NCBI GenBank assembly: GCA_963969395.1
Contig: OZ017795.1
Span: 29,493,063-29,557,062, forward strand
DNA length: 64,000 nt
Direction: 5' to 3'
Source of the DNA: Pseudoscleropodium purum
Lineage: Eukaryota; Streptophyta; Bryopsida; Hypnales; Brachytheciaceae
Part shown: positions 49,875-62,147 of the stretch, piece after piece
Layout: each line of letters opens with the position of its first letter
Numbering within the stretch: the first letter of the stretch is position 1
Position numbers and translations under genes: made by a program
The notes under the pieces: model-generated
The model's input: only the letters and a program-made list of their open reading frames with translations
The model's database searches: none
What the model was told of the DNA's origin: nothing

Positions 49875-52800
49875 ATGAAACTATGTCTTCTCTCCCAAAA
49901 TGTTAGAGGCCTTAATGACCCCTTTGCTTTAGATACTCTTTGGCATTACATTAGAAAAAATCCAGTTGACTTCTTATCCCTACAAGAACATAAACTCAAA
50001 GGGACTGGTGCTCTCAATCTTGGGCGGTCATTATAGAAACAGGCTACTTGCTTCTACATAGACGCTAAGCTCGGATCATCCTTGATAGGAGCAATGCAAG
50101 CAAGGGTGGAGTTGCCACACTAATTTCCCCTCAATGGCCAAAACTTGTTGCCCCAATCAAGCTTCCTATTTGGTGGAAAAGTCCATTGGTTCATCTTGAA
50201 CTGTATCCCTGGTGGCAACTTTGGCTTTGCTAACTTGTACGCTCTGCATGAACCACATCCATGACGTATTCTGTGGAAAACACTACAGCATGAATTCCCT
50301 AGTATTTGCAAATGGTTCCTATTGGGTGATTTCAACATGATGGAACACCAATGTGACAAATCTAGCACTTGTAGTAAGACCATGCTTTTTCATGAAAGGC
50401 TCCTATTCAATAATATGAAAGACTCTCTTCATATTTCCAAATTTCCAGTTACCCTCCCTTCTCTCTCATTTTGATGGGACAATGTAAGAAGGGATGATTC
50501 TCGGATCATAGCACAACTAGACAGAATCTACGTGTTTTTAGATTTTGCAACCTACTCAAAGAAGATCTTAGACTATAGGATTCAAGGCGACAACACCTAC
50601 TCCAACCACTCTCTTCTCTTGATGATTTTACAACTTGCCAACCCTCTTCTTTACCCTAGTAGATGGATGATGTCAATAGTTTACTTTAGTGATGCAGACC
50701 AAGTGATTCAAGGAATTTGGCAATCTGCCCCAAGCACAACATCATTTTTCAAAAAATTGAAATCGATCACAAGGTTTTATCATGGCTATTGTATTGTATT
50801 TTCTCATAGCCTCAAGGAGCAAGAAGAAGCCATGTGTGAGCTCATCAATTTAAAAGTCCGCCAATTTCAAGACTCGCCTCTTTCCAGTTAGCTTCAGAAA
50901 GATGTCAATCGCTTGTGGTCTCACCTAACAAAAATCAAGTTGAAGAAGATCGAGGGTTGCAAAATAAGCTCCCAAGCTCATTGGAGATTGTATGGTGATA
51001 AACTCTCCTCTGAGTTTTTTAAAGTCGTGAATGAGTCCCCTATGGCATTGTAATTCACTAAATTTAGAGATGACTCTAGAGCAATCAAGTTTGATGGTAG
51101 GGACTTCAACTTCATTTGCACCAACTTTTACTTCAAGTTGTACTCCTAACCTATCAAGAGCCAGGAGACATTAGCTCATAGTGAAGCAATTCTACTATGT
51201 GTCCACACCAAGTTCTCCTATGATGTGGCCCAACAACTAGACATGCTCTTGTCCAAGGATGAGCTTTATAACATTTTGATCAACCTGGTGCCAAATTGTA
51301 ACCCAAGGCTTGATAGTGTCACCACTGACTTCTTTTGCCGTTTCTAGGACCTTATTAGTGAAGATTTCACTGCCATGGTCCACAATTTGATTGTCAATAG
51401 CTACTTCCCCCTAGTATGACCTCATGCACTATTGTCCTTATTTTTAAAGCTGGAGATAGACTTGACATTTCTAATTGGAGGCCCATCACTTTGCTAAACG
51501 TTTCCTATAAAATTGTTTCTAAAGCCTTCTAAATTAGACTTCAGTCATTCCTTTAGGAAGTCATTAGCCCCAAACAATTTGCCTTCTTTTCATCTTGACA
51601 TATCCTTAGCAACATCCTTCTCTAGTACAAAACTATAGAAGGGGCTAGAGAATCCAATCAGGACTTGATATTTCTCATTTTTGACTATACTAAAGCATTT
51701 GATGTGGTCTCTTGAGATTTTTTATTTCTAGTCATGAGCAAACTAGAGATTCTAGATTCATTCTCACATTTTGTGTAGATGCTTTTGAAAGATGCCTTTG
51801 CCACTGTGACACTAAATGGAAAAGCCACCCCACCTTTTCCCATCCAATGCGGGGTGTGACAAGGCTACCTCCTTGCATCCTATTTCTTTTTATTAGTCAG
51901 GGAAGCCCTAAACATAGCCGCAGTGCAAGGACGGATAAGAAACATTCATGGTATTCTCCTCAACTTGTTTGCTAATACATCAATGACACTCATGGTTGTC
52001 ATAACGGGCGAGTTAGGGTCATCGGACCGAACGGACGGACGGTCCGAATGGCTTTAATTTTGTAACCTAATGATCTCGTTCGTGCCCAACATGTTCTTTA
52101 ATCCACATGGCATCCACGTGGCCTATTTTTCCGTTATCAAAAAGTCAACTATGTATTGACTGTATCGAACGGGTGGGACCTCTAACAGACGAGCGAACTG
52201 GACGTCCGTCCACTATGACAACCATGATGACATTGGATTATTTATTAGGGGGGAGGAATCTTTCCTTTGCAACACCAGATCTTGCCTCTTTATAATTAGG
52301 TTTGGCTCGGCTTTTGGCTTGATCATCAATTGAATCAAGAGCATTGGCTACTAATTTTCATCTTTACCATTACCAACTTGGGTGCATCAATTTGAATTGA
52401 CTTGGGCCCCTCTTGGCTTGATCTCCAAATTGCTTAGTGCCCCCTTTGGCATTACACTAGAGACCCAAGACATTGACGATTTTTCCTAGTAGAAGATATC
52501 TAAAAAATTGACCTACTGGACTACTCCAAGGTTATCTTAGGCAAGTTGTACTACCATAGTCAATGCCATTTTTTTTATCAACCATCTATTACTTTATTGC
52601 CATATAGAGTGGTTCCATCCAAGCCATTAGGTTCATTCGTGAGAGCTTATGCAACTATCTATGGAGTAGAACTGAGCATGTCGCTCATGCCAAGGTCAAC
52701 TAGTATAATTGTTGCCTCCCTAAGAAGATAGAGGGACTTAAATTTCTAGACCTTGAGGTCTCTCTTCCTTATAAAATGGGTCCTTTTCACTTTTGAACCA

Positions 52801-54190
52801 AACATATCCAATCTTAAAGTCCTCCTTAGGTACAAGTTAAACAATATGAAACCCCACCTTTTACATAGGTATTGTTTCCCCTTCCAAGCTTGGCTTATGA
52901 TCCTGAAACACTCTATTACAAGGGACTCTAGGATATGGAATCGTGTAACATCAACTTGGCAAAAATTTATCCAACATATCAAGTATATTCCACCATCAAA
53001 CGCTAACAAGGTTCTTTCCATGAGCCTTTGGTGGTCATCATGCTATATTGGCTTGAACTTCCACTTTGACATATAGATGGCTAGAATACTAACCAAGCAT
53101 GGAATGAGAACAATTGCAAACCTCTAGGATATCCACGCACAGGATTTCTGCACCTAGAATGTAGTCATAACCAAATTCAATCTTTTTGAGACTGATCAGC
53201 TCTCTTGGTTCTACATCATCTTTAGTATCCCCAATAATTGGTAAACCATGCTCATGATCTTCTTTACCCACATGGTTGATAGAGAGTGGTTTGGATTCTT
53301 CTTTGATGTTGACGATCCCATCCCTTTTTTTAATTGGAGAGCCCATGGCTTCAAAATTGGACCACCCATGGCCCAACCTCAAACCTTCTCCTTGCTCTGC
53401 TACATTCTAAGAGTTACTCTTGATCCCACCTCCTACCAACTCTCTTTGCTAAAGCCCTCCTCCATCTCTACCCCATATACTAGATTCATCCAGAGAATCA
53501 GGATCCTCAAACTACTGAAAAGAAAGAGCAACCAACCCGACCTCTTTTATTTAGGTTTTACTCACTCCTTAATCTTTGACTCCAATAGATGGCAATGGAG
53601 CTTTGAAATATCATTGATGTCCTACATGACAACCATTGGTTGTCAATTCCAAATCCAACATTGCCAACTCAAACATCCAATTCACTTGAAGAGGGCTAGC
53701 ATTTTTTCACCTATCTTTTCACCCGATTGAAGAGAAATGTGGACCAAAACTTGATCACAAAAAGAGGAAACATTTATGTGGTTTGTTTGGCATAATGCAA
53801 TTGCAGTTTACTCATAGAGGGTCAAAATCAATTGAGGCATCGACGTTCATTGTAATTGTTGCACTTCACGAGCAAATAAAACTCCAATTCATAGGTTCTA
53901 TCTATGCCCCTGTGCTATTGACGTCTAGGAGTACATACAATCCCTTATCCATCATCTCCATGGTATTCATCCACAATTGGACCTTCACTCGTGATTTGGT
54001 TTGAATATATACATATTCAACTCAACCCTCCCTCAACGTTTCCACCACCTTTGTACTACCTAGTCTCTGCTACACGGTAATGCGGCTCCTTGCTTTGGGT
54101 CATCTAGATTGCTCGTAATAACAAGGTTTTTTCTTAGATCCAATGGCCTTGTGGCTAATTCCAATAAACTCTTTAGAAGGCACTACTCAG
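49875..54190 (+). pseudogene. LINE ORF2: endonuclease and reverse transcriptase, broken
   Basis: From the ATG at 49,875 the frame reads SQNVRGLNDPF and SLQEHKL (APE-type endonuclease start), later LLGDFNMME (the GDFN motif) and YSNHSLLL in place of the S-D-H motif. The reverse transcriptase follows: ISNWRPITLLNVSYKIVSKA near 51,460 and FDYTKAFDVVS near 51,690. Next is CGVxQGYLLASYFFLL near 51,850, then LFANTSMTL, where active enzymes have F-A-D-D. A hAT-like element sits directly after that. The C-terminal region continues to a tail, IARNNKVFS near 54,110, typical of plant LINEs. Multiple stops and frameshifts, and loss of the catalytic aspartates, show it is dead. Confidence 0.85.
51983..52234. 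mobile_element. hAT-like element in the LINE reverse transcriptase
   Basis: The element at 51,991-52,226 (236 bp) has a perfect 13-bp terminal inverted repeat, CATGGTTGTCATA and TATGACAACCATG. It is flanked by 8-bp direct repeats 'atgacact' (51,983-51,990) and 'atgacatt' (52,227-52,234), one mismatch. The host LINE frame reads ...TSMTL before it and MTLDYLLGG after it, so removing the element plus one repeat restores continuity. The interior has 'cggacggacgg' words like the other hAT-like family, but the termini differ. No transposase. Confidence 0.9.
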
Positions 54191-54508
54191 TTCACGACGA
54201 GCTGTGTTTTTGAAGGCACAAGAGGAGTCTCGTCAATGTCCACACAACATTGTTGCCATCTAGGCCCAATTTGATTGGACCTAGCTTTGTTCTCCAATCC
54301 TTGCCACTTGCTCAAGTAGTCTTATTAGTTGGCATCAAGAGGTCCCCTCTCTCTACCAATTTTTTTCTTAAGTGTTGTCTTTTGTTTTTGTTCTTTTTTC
54401 TCGGTGTTCTTTCTCTCTTCACTATCCAGTCTTTTGGCTTGGTTGCCTTTCTTTTGTATGTGAGTTTTTTTAATGTAGTGGGGTTTCCCCTATTTGATCT
54501 ATATATAT

Positions 54509-54735
54509 ATATTTCATACTTTAAAATTCACTTGATGTCTTGATGAATAATACACCAGTCAAATGACTCTTTGATCTTTGCATTAATCAAAAGAGAAAGT
54601 TCTAATTTAAATCTCTTCCCTCTCATTTTTAAATTTTAGATGAAGATGGTAAATAAGGAATGAATAGAAGATGTTCTTACTAAAACCTTTATCCAATATT
54701 TCATACTTTAAAATCCAATTGATAATTATACATTA
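54509..54735 (+). repeat. ~215-bp tandem repeat array, right part
   Basis: Continuation of the array at 46,680-47,024 after the LINE: 'atatttcatactttaaaattcacttgatg', then 'aataatacaccagtcaaatgactc', then a further partial unit from about 54,690. An 8-bp slip duplication ('tcttgatg') follows the first block. Confidence 0.8.
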
Positions 54736-54754
54736 GCAAGATGTTAACTGTAAG

Positions 54755-55310
54755 GCTGAACAAATTTTTGACAACGGAGGTTTTTAATGAATTGTCCCAC
54801 TTTGATTTTTTTGGTACATTGATGTGCTTGTAATTTTAATTTTAACCATAAGAAAGTAAATATTTTTTTTTCAAGTATGCATAGAATTAATCATGGAAAA
54901 TATTGAACACTAGATTCTTAGATATTAAACAATTGTTGATGATCAATTTTATAGGTAAAAACCACAGCTTTTGAGGAAGAAAAGTTATAAGAACTAAAAG
55001 GTGAATAATGATTTTTAATACATACACTTAAATGTATTGGAATCTAAAGTAAGTATATTATTCTAAAAATTAAATTTTTCTTTTAAATCTTTCGAATTTG
55101 AACAAATTTTAAAACAAAACGGGGTAGAAAGCCAAAACTAACCAAATTAGATCTTGTCAAATTAATTTTTTTTTATACATAAGTCAAATTTTGAAATTCA
55201 ACCATTGATATTATTAGAATATTTTTTAGAACATCTTCAAAAATTTGAAATTATTCTTATTATTTTGTGTTGTGAACTATAACATTTTAATTATTTTTAA
55301 AGTTGAACCT
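54755..55310 (+). repeat. Dispersed ~560-bp direct repeat, copy B
   Basis: Partner of 36,020-36,580 in the same orientation, with shared blocks in the same order throughout and many small indels. It lies between the tandem array and the hAT-like element at 55,408. Confidence 0.65.
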
Positions 55311-55399
55311 TTTATTTCACCCTATTGAGAATTTGCCATTGAAAATTTGAAGAGGACATATTTTTTCTTCAATCCCTAAAGTGTCATTGTGTCTGTAGG

Positions 55400-55603
55400 A
55401 GTTAAGACAGGGTTGACGAATGTCAACGTCCGCCCCAAAATAGCGTTCGTTTTTCGGACGTCCGGATGCACGGACGCTAGCAGACGCAACGTCCCGACCG
55501 CCGTCGGAAAGCGGACGGGCGGGGTAGGGCGGACGAACAAGGCGGACGGCCCGAGGCGGACACAGCGTCCGCGTCCGGACATTGTGTCAACCCTGAGTTA
55601 AGA
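55400..55603 (+). mobile_element. hAT-like nonautonomous element 3, with 8-bp target duplication
   Basis: The element spans 55,408-55,595 (188 bp) and has the same 10-bp termini as element 1 (CAGGGTTGAC, GTCAACCCTG). It is flanked by perfect 8-bp direct repeats 'agttaaga' at 55,400-55,407 and 55,596-55,603. It shares the block 'cgtccgccccaaaatagcgt' next to the left terminus and the 'cggacg'-rich interior. It is about 110 bp shorter than element 1, mostly on the right half. Confidence 0.93.
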
Positions 55604-55609
55604 TGAATT

Positions 55610-56650
55610 TTGAACAAGTTCCTATAATATCAAGTTTTAGTGAAATATTTTGAAATTCTTTCATAAGATAAAAAAATTAATTAGCTTGGAGGAATGTAAT
55701 TTTTACTTTAATTAGTGCTTTGGAGTAAAAGTTATACTATATAACTACAATAACTCAGTAAGCCTAGAATCAAATGAGATGGGAAAAAATAAATCCACAA
55801 AAATTTGATATAAAAATTAATTTCTTTTCCCTCATATATTGTATTTTTGTCTAATATATGGAATGCTTTGATTTGTTTCATTTGGATTTATGATGTGAAT
55901 GTTATGGAGCATCTTGTTTTGAGAACAACTATAGTTAAAAAAAAATAGGTATAGGATTCCTTCTAGGCTCAATTTTCAAATTTTTCAAAAACAATAGTTT
56001 TACATAATTAACTTTGATCTTTTAAAATAATCTCACTATTGAGATTAGTGCATTTTAATTCCTCCATATAACAATTTTTTAAAGAATGAAAACTACATTA
56101 TTTTTTTAACTCTTATTTATTTTATTTTGTTCAATTCAATTTTGATAGATGAAAAAATTTAAATTCAAAATTTATAGTGCAAAATTATTTTAGTTAAAGA
56201 AAATTCATAGTCTCTTAAACTAGTTTGCCACAATGCCAAAAAATATGATTTTTACACTTTAAATGCATTTATCTTGCAATCTATGCAATCAGAGTGTTTG
56301 ATTTTTTTTCTACACACTTTTATATTATTCTACTACAAAATCTTATGGTTACATATGCAAAAAATACCATTTAATTTTCTTTTGCTCTTCGTAATAGAAA
56401 TAACAGTTAAAATTTTTTTTTGACAATTTTGACCCAAGGTCGCCCAAGTTGCACCCATAGACTCCTCTTCACTTGAGGTTGTTCCCTCAACATGCAATCA
56501 CCCATACTAACATAATCTTTGTTTTCCACGTCACTCTTATAGACCAGCCATATAAGAGAAATCCATTTATCCTGAGGTAAAAAATCAAACCCTAATTCCT
56601 ACTCAACATTGTAGTCTTGCTTACTCAACATTTTTCCTATACCATACGTG
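55610..56650. other. AT-rich intergenic DNA, no gene recognised
   Basis: Low GC, no conserved coding region. Words 'gacccaaggtcgccc' and 'cacttgaggttg' near 56,430-56,485 recall the array at 45,095-45,665. Otherwise nothing supported. Confidence 0.45.
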
Positions 56651-56659
56651 ACATCAAAT

Positions 56660-58730
56660 GCCAAAACCCCAAATCATATTTGACAAGACAACAATGGCTA
56701 GACCAAACTAGGGTAATGAGATGGGGCTCAAGTGGATCACGGAAGGATTGGGAGTGCGATACCTAGGTCCCTTCATCGATTTCCACTTCCCACAAGATGT
56801 TAATACAATTCCCTTGATGACCTCAATCAAAACAAAAGTGAAAAGTTGGATGGCAAAAAAAATCTCACAAGTAGGGAGGGTAATTACCTGCAAGGAGGTG
56901 TTACTTACCACTTCTTGGTATACTGCAGCATGTTGTGGAATTCCAAGGAAGAATTGTGACATTATAAGGGGGATGATCACTCAATACCTCTAGACTATGT
57001 ACAAAGAAAGAAGGTGTATGGCCAAGATCAAGTAGAAAGCATGCATTTTACCACACAAGGAAGGGAGGTTACAACTAATTGAACCTTACCTTCAAATGCA
57101 AGTACTACTTGCTAAGCTAGTAGTGTAAGGATTGTCTCCACAAAACAAGCCATGGAAAAAACTATTTAGATACAAGATTGATATAGGATGGACACTAGGA
57201 GATGCAAAATGGCAACCATCACCTAATTAGATGTTCTTTAGTAAAGGATTGAAGAATAGGAATCACTCCCCCTTACTTAAAGTATGATTCAAGGCTTTTG
57301 GAGCAATCAAAGGGAGCTTAAACTAACAAACAACTACAAGACTTAGGGAGTATACTATGGCAATACTTGTACAAGAACCCACTTATATTGAAAGCAAAAG
57401 GCACTCCATTGGATATGGAACCGAATGAAGGACTCTACTTATGGGATTGGATAGGGATTACAAAGATTGCCAATCTGTAGGATGAGGACACCAAATAGAC
57501 AAAGATGGAGCAAATTTAGAGAAAATTGCATTGAAGGGGAGGCAACTATAAAAAAAGGCAGAAGTAAGTAGCTCAAGACAATATTCAAAATACCCTAAGA
57601 TCCAAGAACCTTTCTTGAGTGAGGCCAAACAACATTGTTCAATGAACCTCAGAATCCTCATTTTTACTTTCACCAAAATTCAATCATGGAGGAAGGACTA
57701 GTCATCAAAATAATACACTTTAGACAAGAAAACAGGATTATCAACACAAGACAAGGGAGAATTCAAAGTTTAAAACCACAAACTCAAGCTAGAAAGGATA
57801 GTTCTATAGGATGGTAGAAAGCACTCATTCCATGAATGCAATCCAACGGAGACACCAAGAAGACCAAACTCAATTTGGATTTAGTTGGGAGGTTTGGTTA
57901 AGAATTTACAATGGGATTTAGGGGAGTGAACTTCGCAGAAAAACAAAAAAACACAAAGTAGCTCACCCTTCTTTGGATACATAGCTAGGAGGAGGCATCT
58001 ATAGGGGCTGAAAAAGAGAGCAAAAACATTAATAGCAGTACAAAAGTTGGTGAACCTAGGATTTTCACCAATCGAGATTCAACAAGCATTCTACCTACTC
58101 TAGCACAACTTGTGCCCAAAGAAACAGAAAACTTTCTTGTGGCAAACCTTTAATAGGGGCATAGACACAAAGGATTGGCTTTCCATCAAAATCCTAAATG
58201 TCAAAGTGGGATGCTCCCTTTGCCCATGCAAAATGGAAACTACGGGGCACTTATTCTAGAAATGTGAATTCACTTGGGAGTTACGGCAATGCATGAGGCC
58301 TTGTCAGCGCAAGCCAACATCACATTCATTGATTTTCTTCAAATGACATTACTTAGAGTTGTCAAGACTCTAGTTAAAGGCGACATCACAAGGTTCATTT
58401 TCTCCAAGTACCTATGGGACCTAATGAGGACTTTCCTCATTTGGCACTTATGGACAGACAAGTATAGCGAAAAATATGTCAAGCAATCAAATAGCATTAA
58501 GAGAATATTAGCTTTCATGTAGGTATCTGTGTTGCACGCCAGAATGGTCACTTGGAAACACATATACTTAGTGAAAAAAAATCAAGATAAGTTCAATAGT
58601 ATTGCTAAAGCATTCAAAAAGGAATTGGCTCTTATTTTCTACACCAATGGCAAAGGAATTTGGTACTTCATAGTGCCCCTAGCCTTCATAAAAATCCAAT
58701 TTGGTTTTCTAAATTTTGAATGAGGGTTGA
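56660..58730 (+). pseudogene. Second LINE, 3' part after the reverse transcriptase
   Basis: The plus strand reads the region that follows the reverse transcriptase in plant LINEs. GVRYLGPFIDFHFPQ and VITCKEVLLTTSWYTAACC are in a 90-codon open frame at 56,721-56,993. Broken segments follow, then CSLCPCKMETTGHLF-stop-KCEF near 58,215-58,270, the zf-RVT zinc-finger pattern (C-x2-C...H...C). A tail, LWDLMRTFLIWHLWTDKYSE, lies at 58,400-58,465. The endonuclease and catalytic domains are absent, as expected of a 5'-truncated insertion, or lie in unrecognisable sequence. Its sequence differs from the LINE at 47,025, so it is a separate family or old copy. Confidence 0.78.
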
Positions 58731-58739
58731 AGGCTTCTT

Positions 58740-61400
58740 TTTCTTGCCACCTATGGCATTGATAAGGAATGAATAGTATTATTTTATAATTGAAACTATG
58801 TTGATTTGTCATAATTGGAGGGCAAAGGGAGGATTACCTACAAAATTAATGTCACTAAAAAACTATTTTGAAGAAAATAAATCAATACAATGATATTTTA
58901 GTTTGCAATAATTTAATTATCTTACATTTGAATAGTATGGCTTTGGTAATTTAGTGTCACATGTACTAATAGGTTTAGTCAGGAAGTGCACTCCCTCTTA
59001 TATTTTTCATACTCATACAATATGACCTGTTTAATGGCTGAGGGGCTATTTATCTTGTGAAATAGAATACAAGGCATGGTATTTTTAAAAATAAAGGTAA
59101 AACTTTGTATTTTTGGGTGCTCCATTGGTATTAATAATTTGTTGGAGGAGTCATTTTAAGGTACCCTATATTATTTATACCCCATTTTTTTCTTTATCCC
59201 CCATTTAGTAGGACATGCTCACCCTAGACCAAAATTTGTGTCCAAAACCAAGAAAACCTCCACCATGTAAAACCTCATCTAATGTGTGAATACCACCTCA
59301 AATTTCTTCTTCCACTACAAATAGGGCACCAAAAATCAAACACAATAATAAAACGCCAAGGTGAAGCAACATTGGTGTGGACCATTTTAAAGTAGCAAGA
59401 ATCCTACACTAGTTCCAAACAAGCCAATGAGCTCATTGCATTTTCCCTCTCATGCTTTGTCAATAGAAATTCAAATCCACATTCAATAATGCACTTAGGA
59501 AACCTTACTTTGGATACTATATTGGATACATACCTTGTGCTGAAATTTAGGTCATTTGGTAAAGTACGAGGTCCAAAAGACATCCATAAATTGATAGAAA
59601 GTTGATTTCTCATCCCCAGTCACAATTTTAGAGCTTCTATAATCTACTATCCCTTTAGTATATGCTATTTTATATGTAATATTTCATAATTTAATGGTAT
59701 TATACCCAACCCTATATTATATATAATTATGTTTCACAATTATAAGGCACCCTATAATACATGTAATTTTTTTTTAATAATTTTTACTTACAATGAATAT
59801 ATTAGATTCTATATTTTATCACATAGTTCTTACGTTTTTCATTAGTGCCCATCTTCCTTCCAAACTAATAGGGCAAATTAAATAGGTGAAGGCAAAGATA
59901 AAAAGTTATAAAGAAACACTTTTATAGATGGAAATTTTGATATTGAAATAATAACATTTTAATATTTTTAATTCAAAATTTTAAAGAACAAATTTTGAAG
60001 GCTACATGGGTACACAAGGCCCAAATGAATAGTGGAATGTTTCATAGACATAATATTTCATTGCTTTGGAATAGTCTTAAAGAAGCATTGCATCAATAGA
60101 AGCTACATATAGAAAAATTTGAATAGAACCTTCATGGACAAGTGTAGGTATATTGAATGTTAGCTTGAATTTTTGAAATGTATAGTTTCTAATTTAAGGT
60201 TCTTAATTGCAATTTTTTAGCCTATTGGATGTAAGTTGAGATATTGATTGGATGATGTGGAGTGCCTAAGTAGGAAAAATGTACTCAATGGTGAAAGGGA
60301 ACTAGGAATGAATCTAAGTCAACATTGTTACAAGAAATTAGATTCAAGGAGTTGTATTGATTCCTACTCAAAAGTTAGAAGATTGAAACAATGGTTGGGT
60401 TGGGTATTTAGCCTTCTTCCTAAGTTTGAATTGTCACCCATTATTAGGGAGAGTATATGAGCCCAACTAGTGTTGGCTATTTTTTTGAGCATTTTCTTGC
60501 AAGAAATATGAAATTCAAGTTATCTATTGGACTTGTATTGTATTTAAATGTGTGTGATTATATATTATAGAATATGTGTGTGTGTTTGAGCAAACTAAAC
60601 GTTGAAAGTTTGTCTTGTATTGTGTGAGTGTGTGCATTTGCCTAATTGGATATATTGAAATTATTGAGTACATGTGTTGAATTGGTTGTGTTGTTGTAGT
60701 TTGAGTTGTTTGTTTGTACTTTTGATGTATATTGGAAGAATTTGCATAGTTAAAGTTGTATTTGCATTGATTGAATTTGGTCCAATTAAAGTGATGAAAT
60801 TGTATGAATTTTAATTAGAATATTGAGATCAATGGGAATTAAGAATGTAATTGTTCTCATGCAAGTGTTTTGGATGTTGGTTCAACTACATTATTTTGAT
60901 TTATAATTTGAATTATTGGAACAAGAGATTGTCTATGTGATACCAAATGGAAATGATGATGCTTTAGGAAGCTGACCCATTTCTAATAATGGATCCATCT
61001 TTGTACAATAGGTTGTTAGAAATCTATGCAACCGAATATATATTAATGGAAAGCGGTGACACATAATGTACAAAAATAGGACTAGTACTTGTGTATTTGA
61101 TAGTAGAGGATGGACATGTTCTGTAACAATGTATTTTTGAATGAAAATAGATGACATTTGAGAAATGAGGTGGGCGTTAATGCATCTGGCTACTTAAGGT
61201 GACAAAGTATGTTAATTTTGTGATTAGTATTAATGATATTATGATTGGTTAATGTGCTGTCACCTCTTCCTTTATATGGAAGTTAGCACGGATTTTAGAG
61301 ATATTGTAATCAACAATACAATATAAGACATAGCACATTTAGAACTCACATTTGCAAAAAGAAAAAGTCCTATATAGAATTCATACATAGCTTTCCAGAC
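58740..61400. other. AT-rich intergenic DNA, no gene recognised
   Basis: No coding region supported. A short GT-rich run lies at about 60,550-60,595. The frame at 60,248-60,460 is isolated and unrecognised. Confidence 0.45.
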
Positions 61401-61412
61401 ATTGCATTTTGT

Positions 61413-62147
61413 GTGTGCACATTCAATAGAAACTCCATGGCAAAACGTGAAAGTGATGAGCTAAAGTGTAGTGGTGGGAGTAGTCAAGAAGAAGATGCAA
61501 CTTATGAAGGGAAGATTGTTGCTAGTGGAAGTGAACTTGAAGCTCTTGTAGATATTGAAGAAGAGAATTATGAGGCACTGGAGATTTTGCACTCCCACAA
61601 CAAAGGCAATATAAGTTGCAAGGCTAGTCAAGAAGTTGTAGAAACAACAAGCAATGGCATTCCAAATCCAAGTCAACAAAGAAGGGACCATCACATTCAG
61701 GAGCAGCGATTGCACTGTGGAGCACTAGATCGCAACAGAGTGAGGAAGGAAGGTGGTGTACTATTGTATAGCAATCCCACTATGGCAGAGAGAAAGGGCA
61801 AGGAGCCAGCCCATGAGCTTGCAAAAATGATAGCGGCAGAAGAGGTGAACAACTAGCAGTCCCAACCACAACAAGCAATGGAACAAAAAACTAGAAGTCC
61901 AAAGCGGAAGAAAATGCATTTTGGAGTGATGATGACAAGAAGGCAACCATAGCTAAAATTGACAAAGGTGTAAGTATGAGGCAAGTTGCTTTTAACCATC
62001 ACATTCCTTATACAACTTTTATACAATGGTGTTATGGTGAGAGAATAAGTAGAAGAAGGGGAGTACATGGTGCTCTAATTGTGCAAGAACAAAGTCAAAT
62101 TGTGAATTACCTTCTAGCTATGTGTGACAAGGGTCTAAGTCTGAGTC
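61413..62147 (+). pseudogene. Decayed ORF with psq/CENP-B-like DNA-binding domain
   Basis: A 147-codon frame at 61,413-61,856 (acidic, Ser/Glu-rich, no known domain) is followed after a stop and frame change by a second frame open from about 61,893. The second contains KIDKGVSMRQVAFNHHIPYT and TFIQWCYGE, then IVNYLLAMCDKGLSLSP. This matches the helix-turn-helix of the psq/CENP-B type, with basic linker and second helical segment, found in pogo-like transposases and domesticated relatives. The reading stops being family-like at 62,147, exactly where a CACTA terminus begins, so the remainder has been displaced beyond the inserted element. Confidence 0.6.

Larger units (their letters stand above)
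47025..54508 (+). mobile_element. L1-type LINE retrotransposon, nearly full length, inactive
   Basis: The ~7.5-kb element carries, in order, an ORF1-like region with a zinc knuckle, an endonuclease, a reverse transcriptase and a C-terminal zinc-finger region, all broken by stops and frameshifts. It is flanked by an 11-bp near-perfect direct repeat, 'atattttatac' at 47,014-47,024 and 'atatttcatac' at 54,509-54,519. It interrupts the tandem array whose intact unit near 46,909 shows the empty site. The 3' end is a short TA-rich tail rather than poly-A. Two younger elements are inserted in it (47,879-48,157 and 51,991-52,226). Confidence 0.88.
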
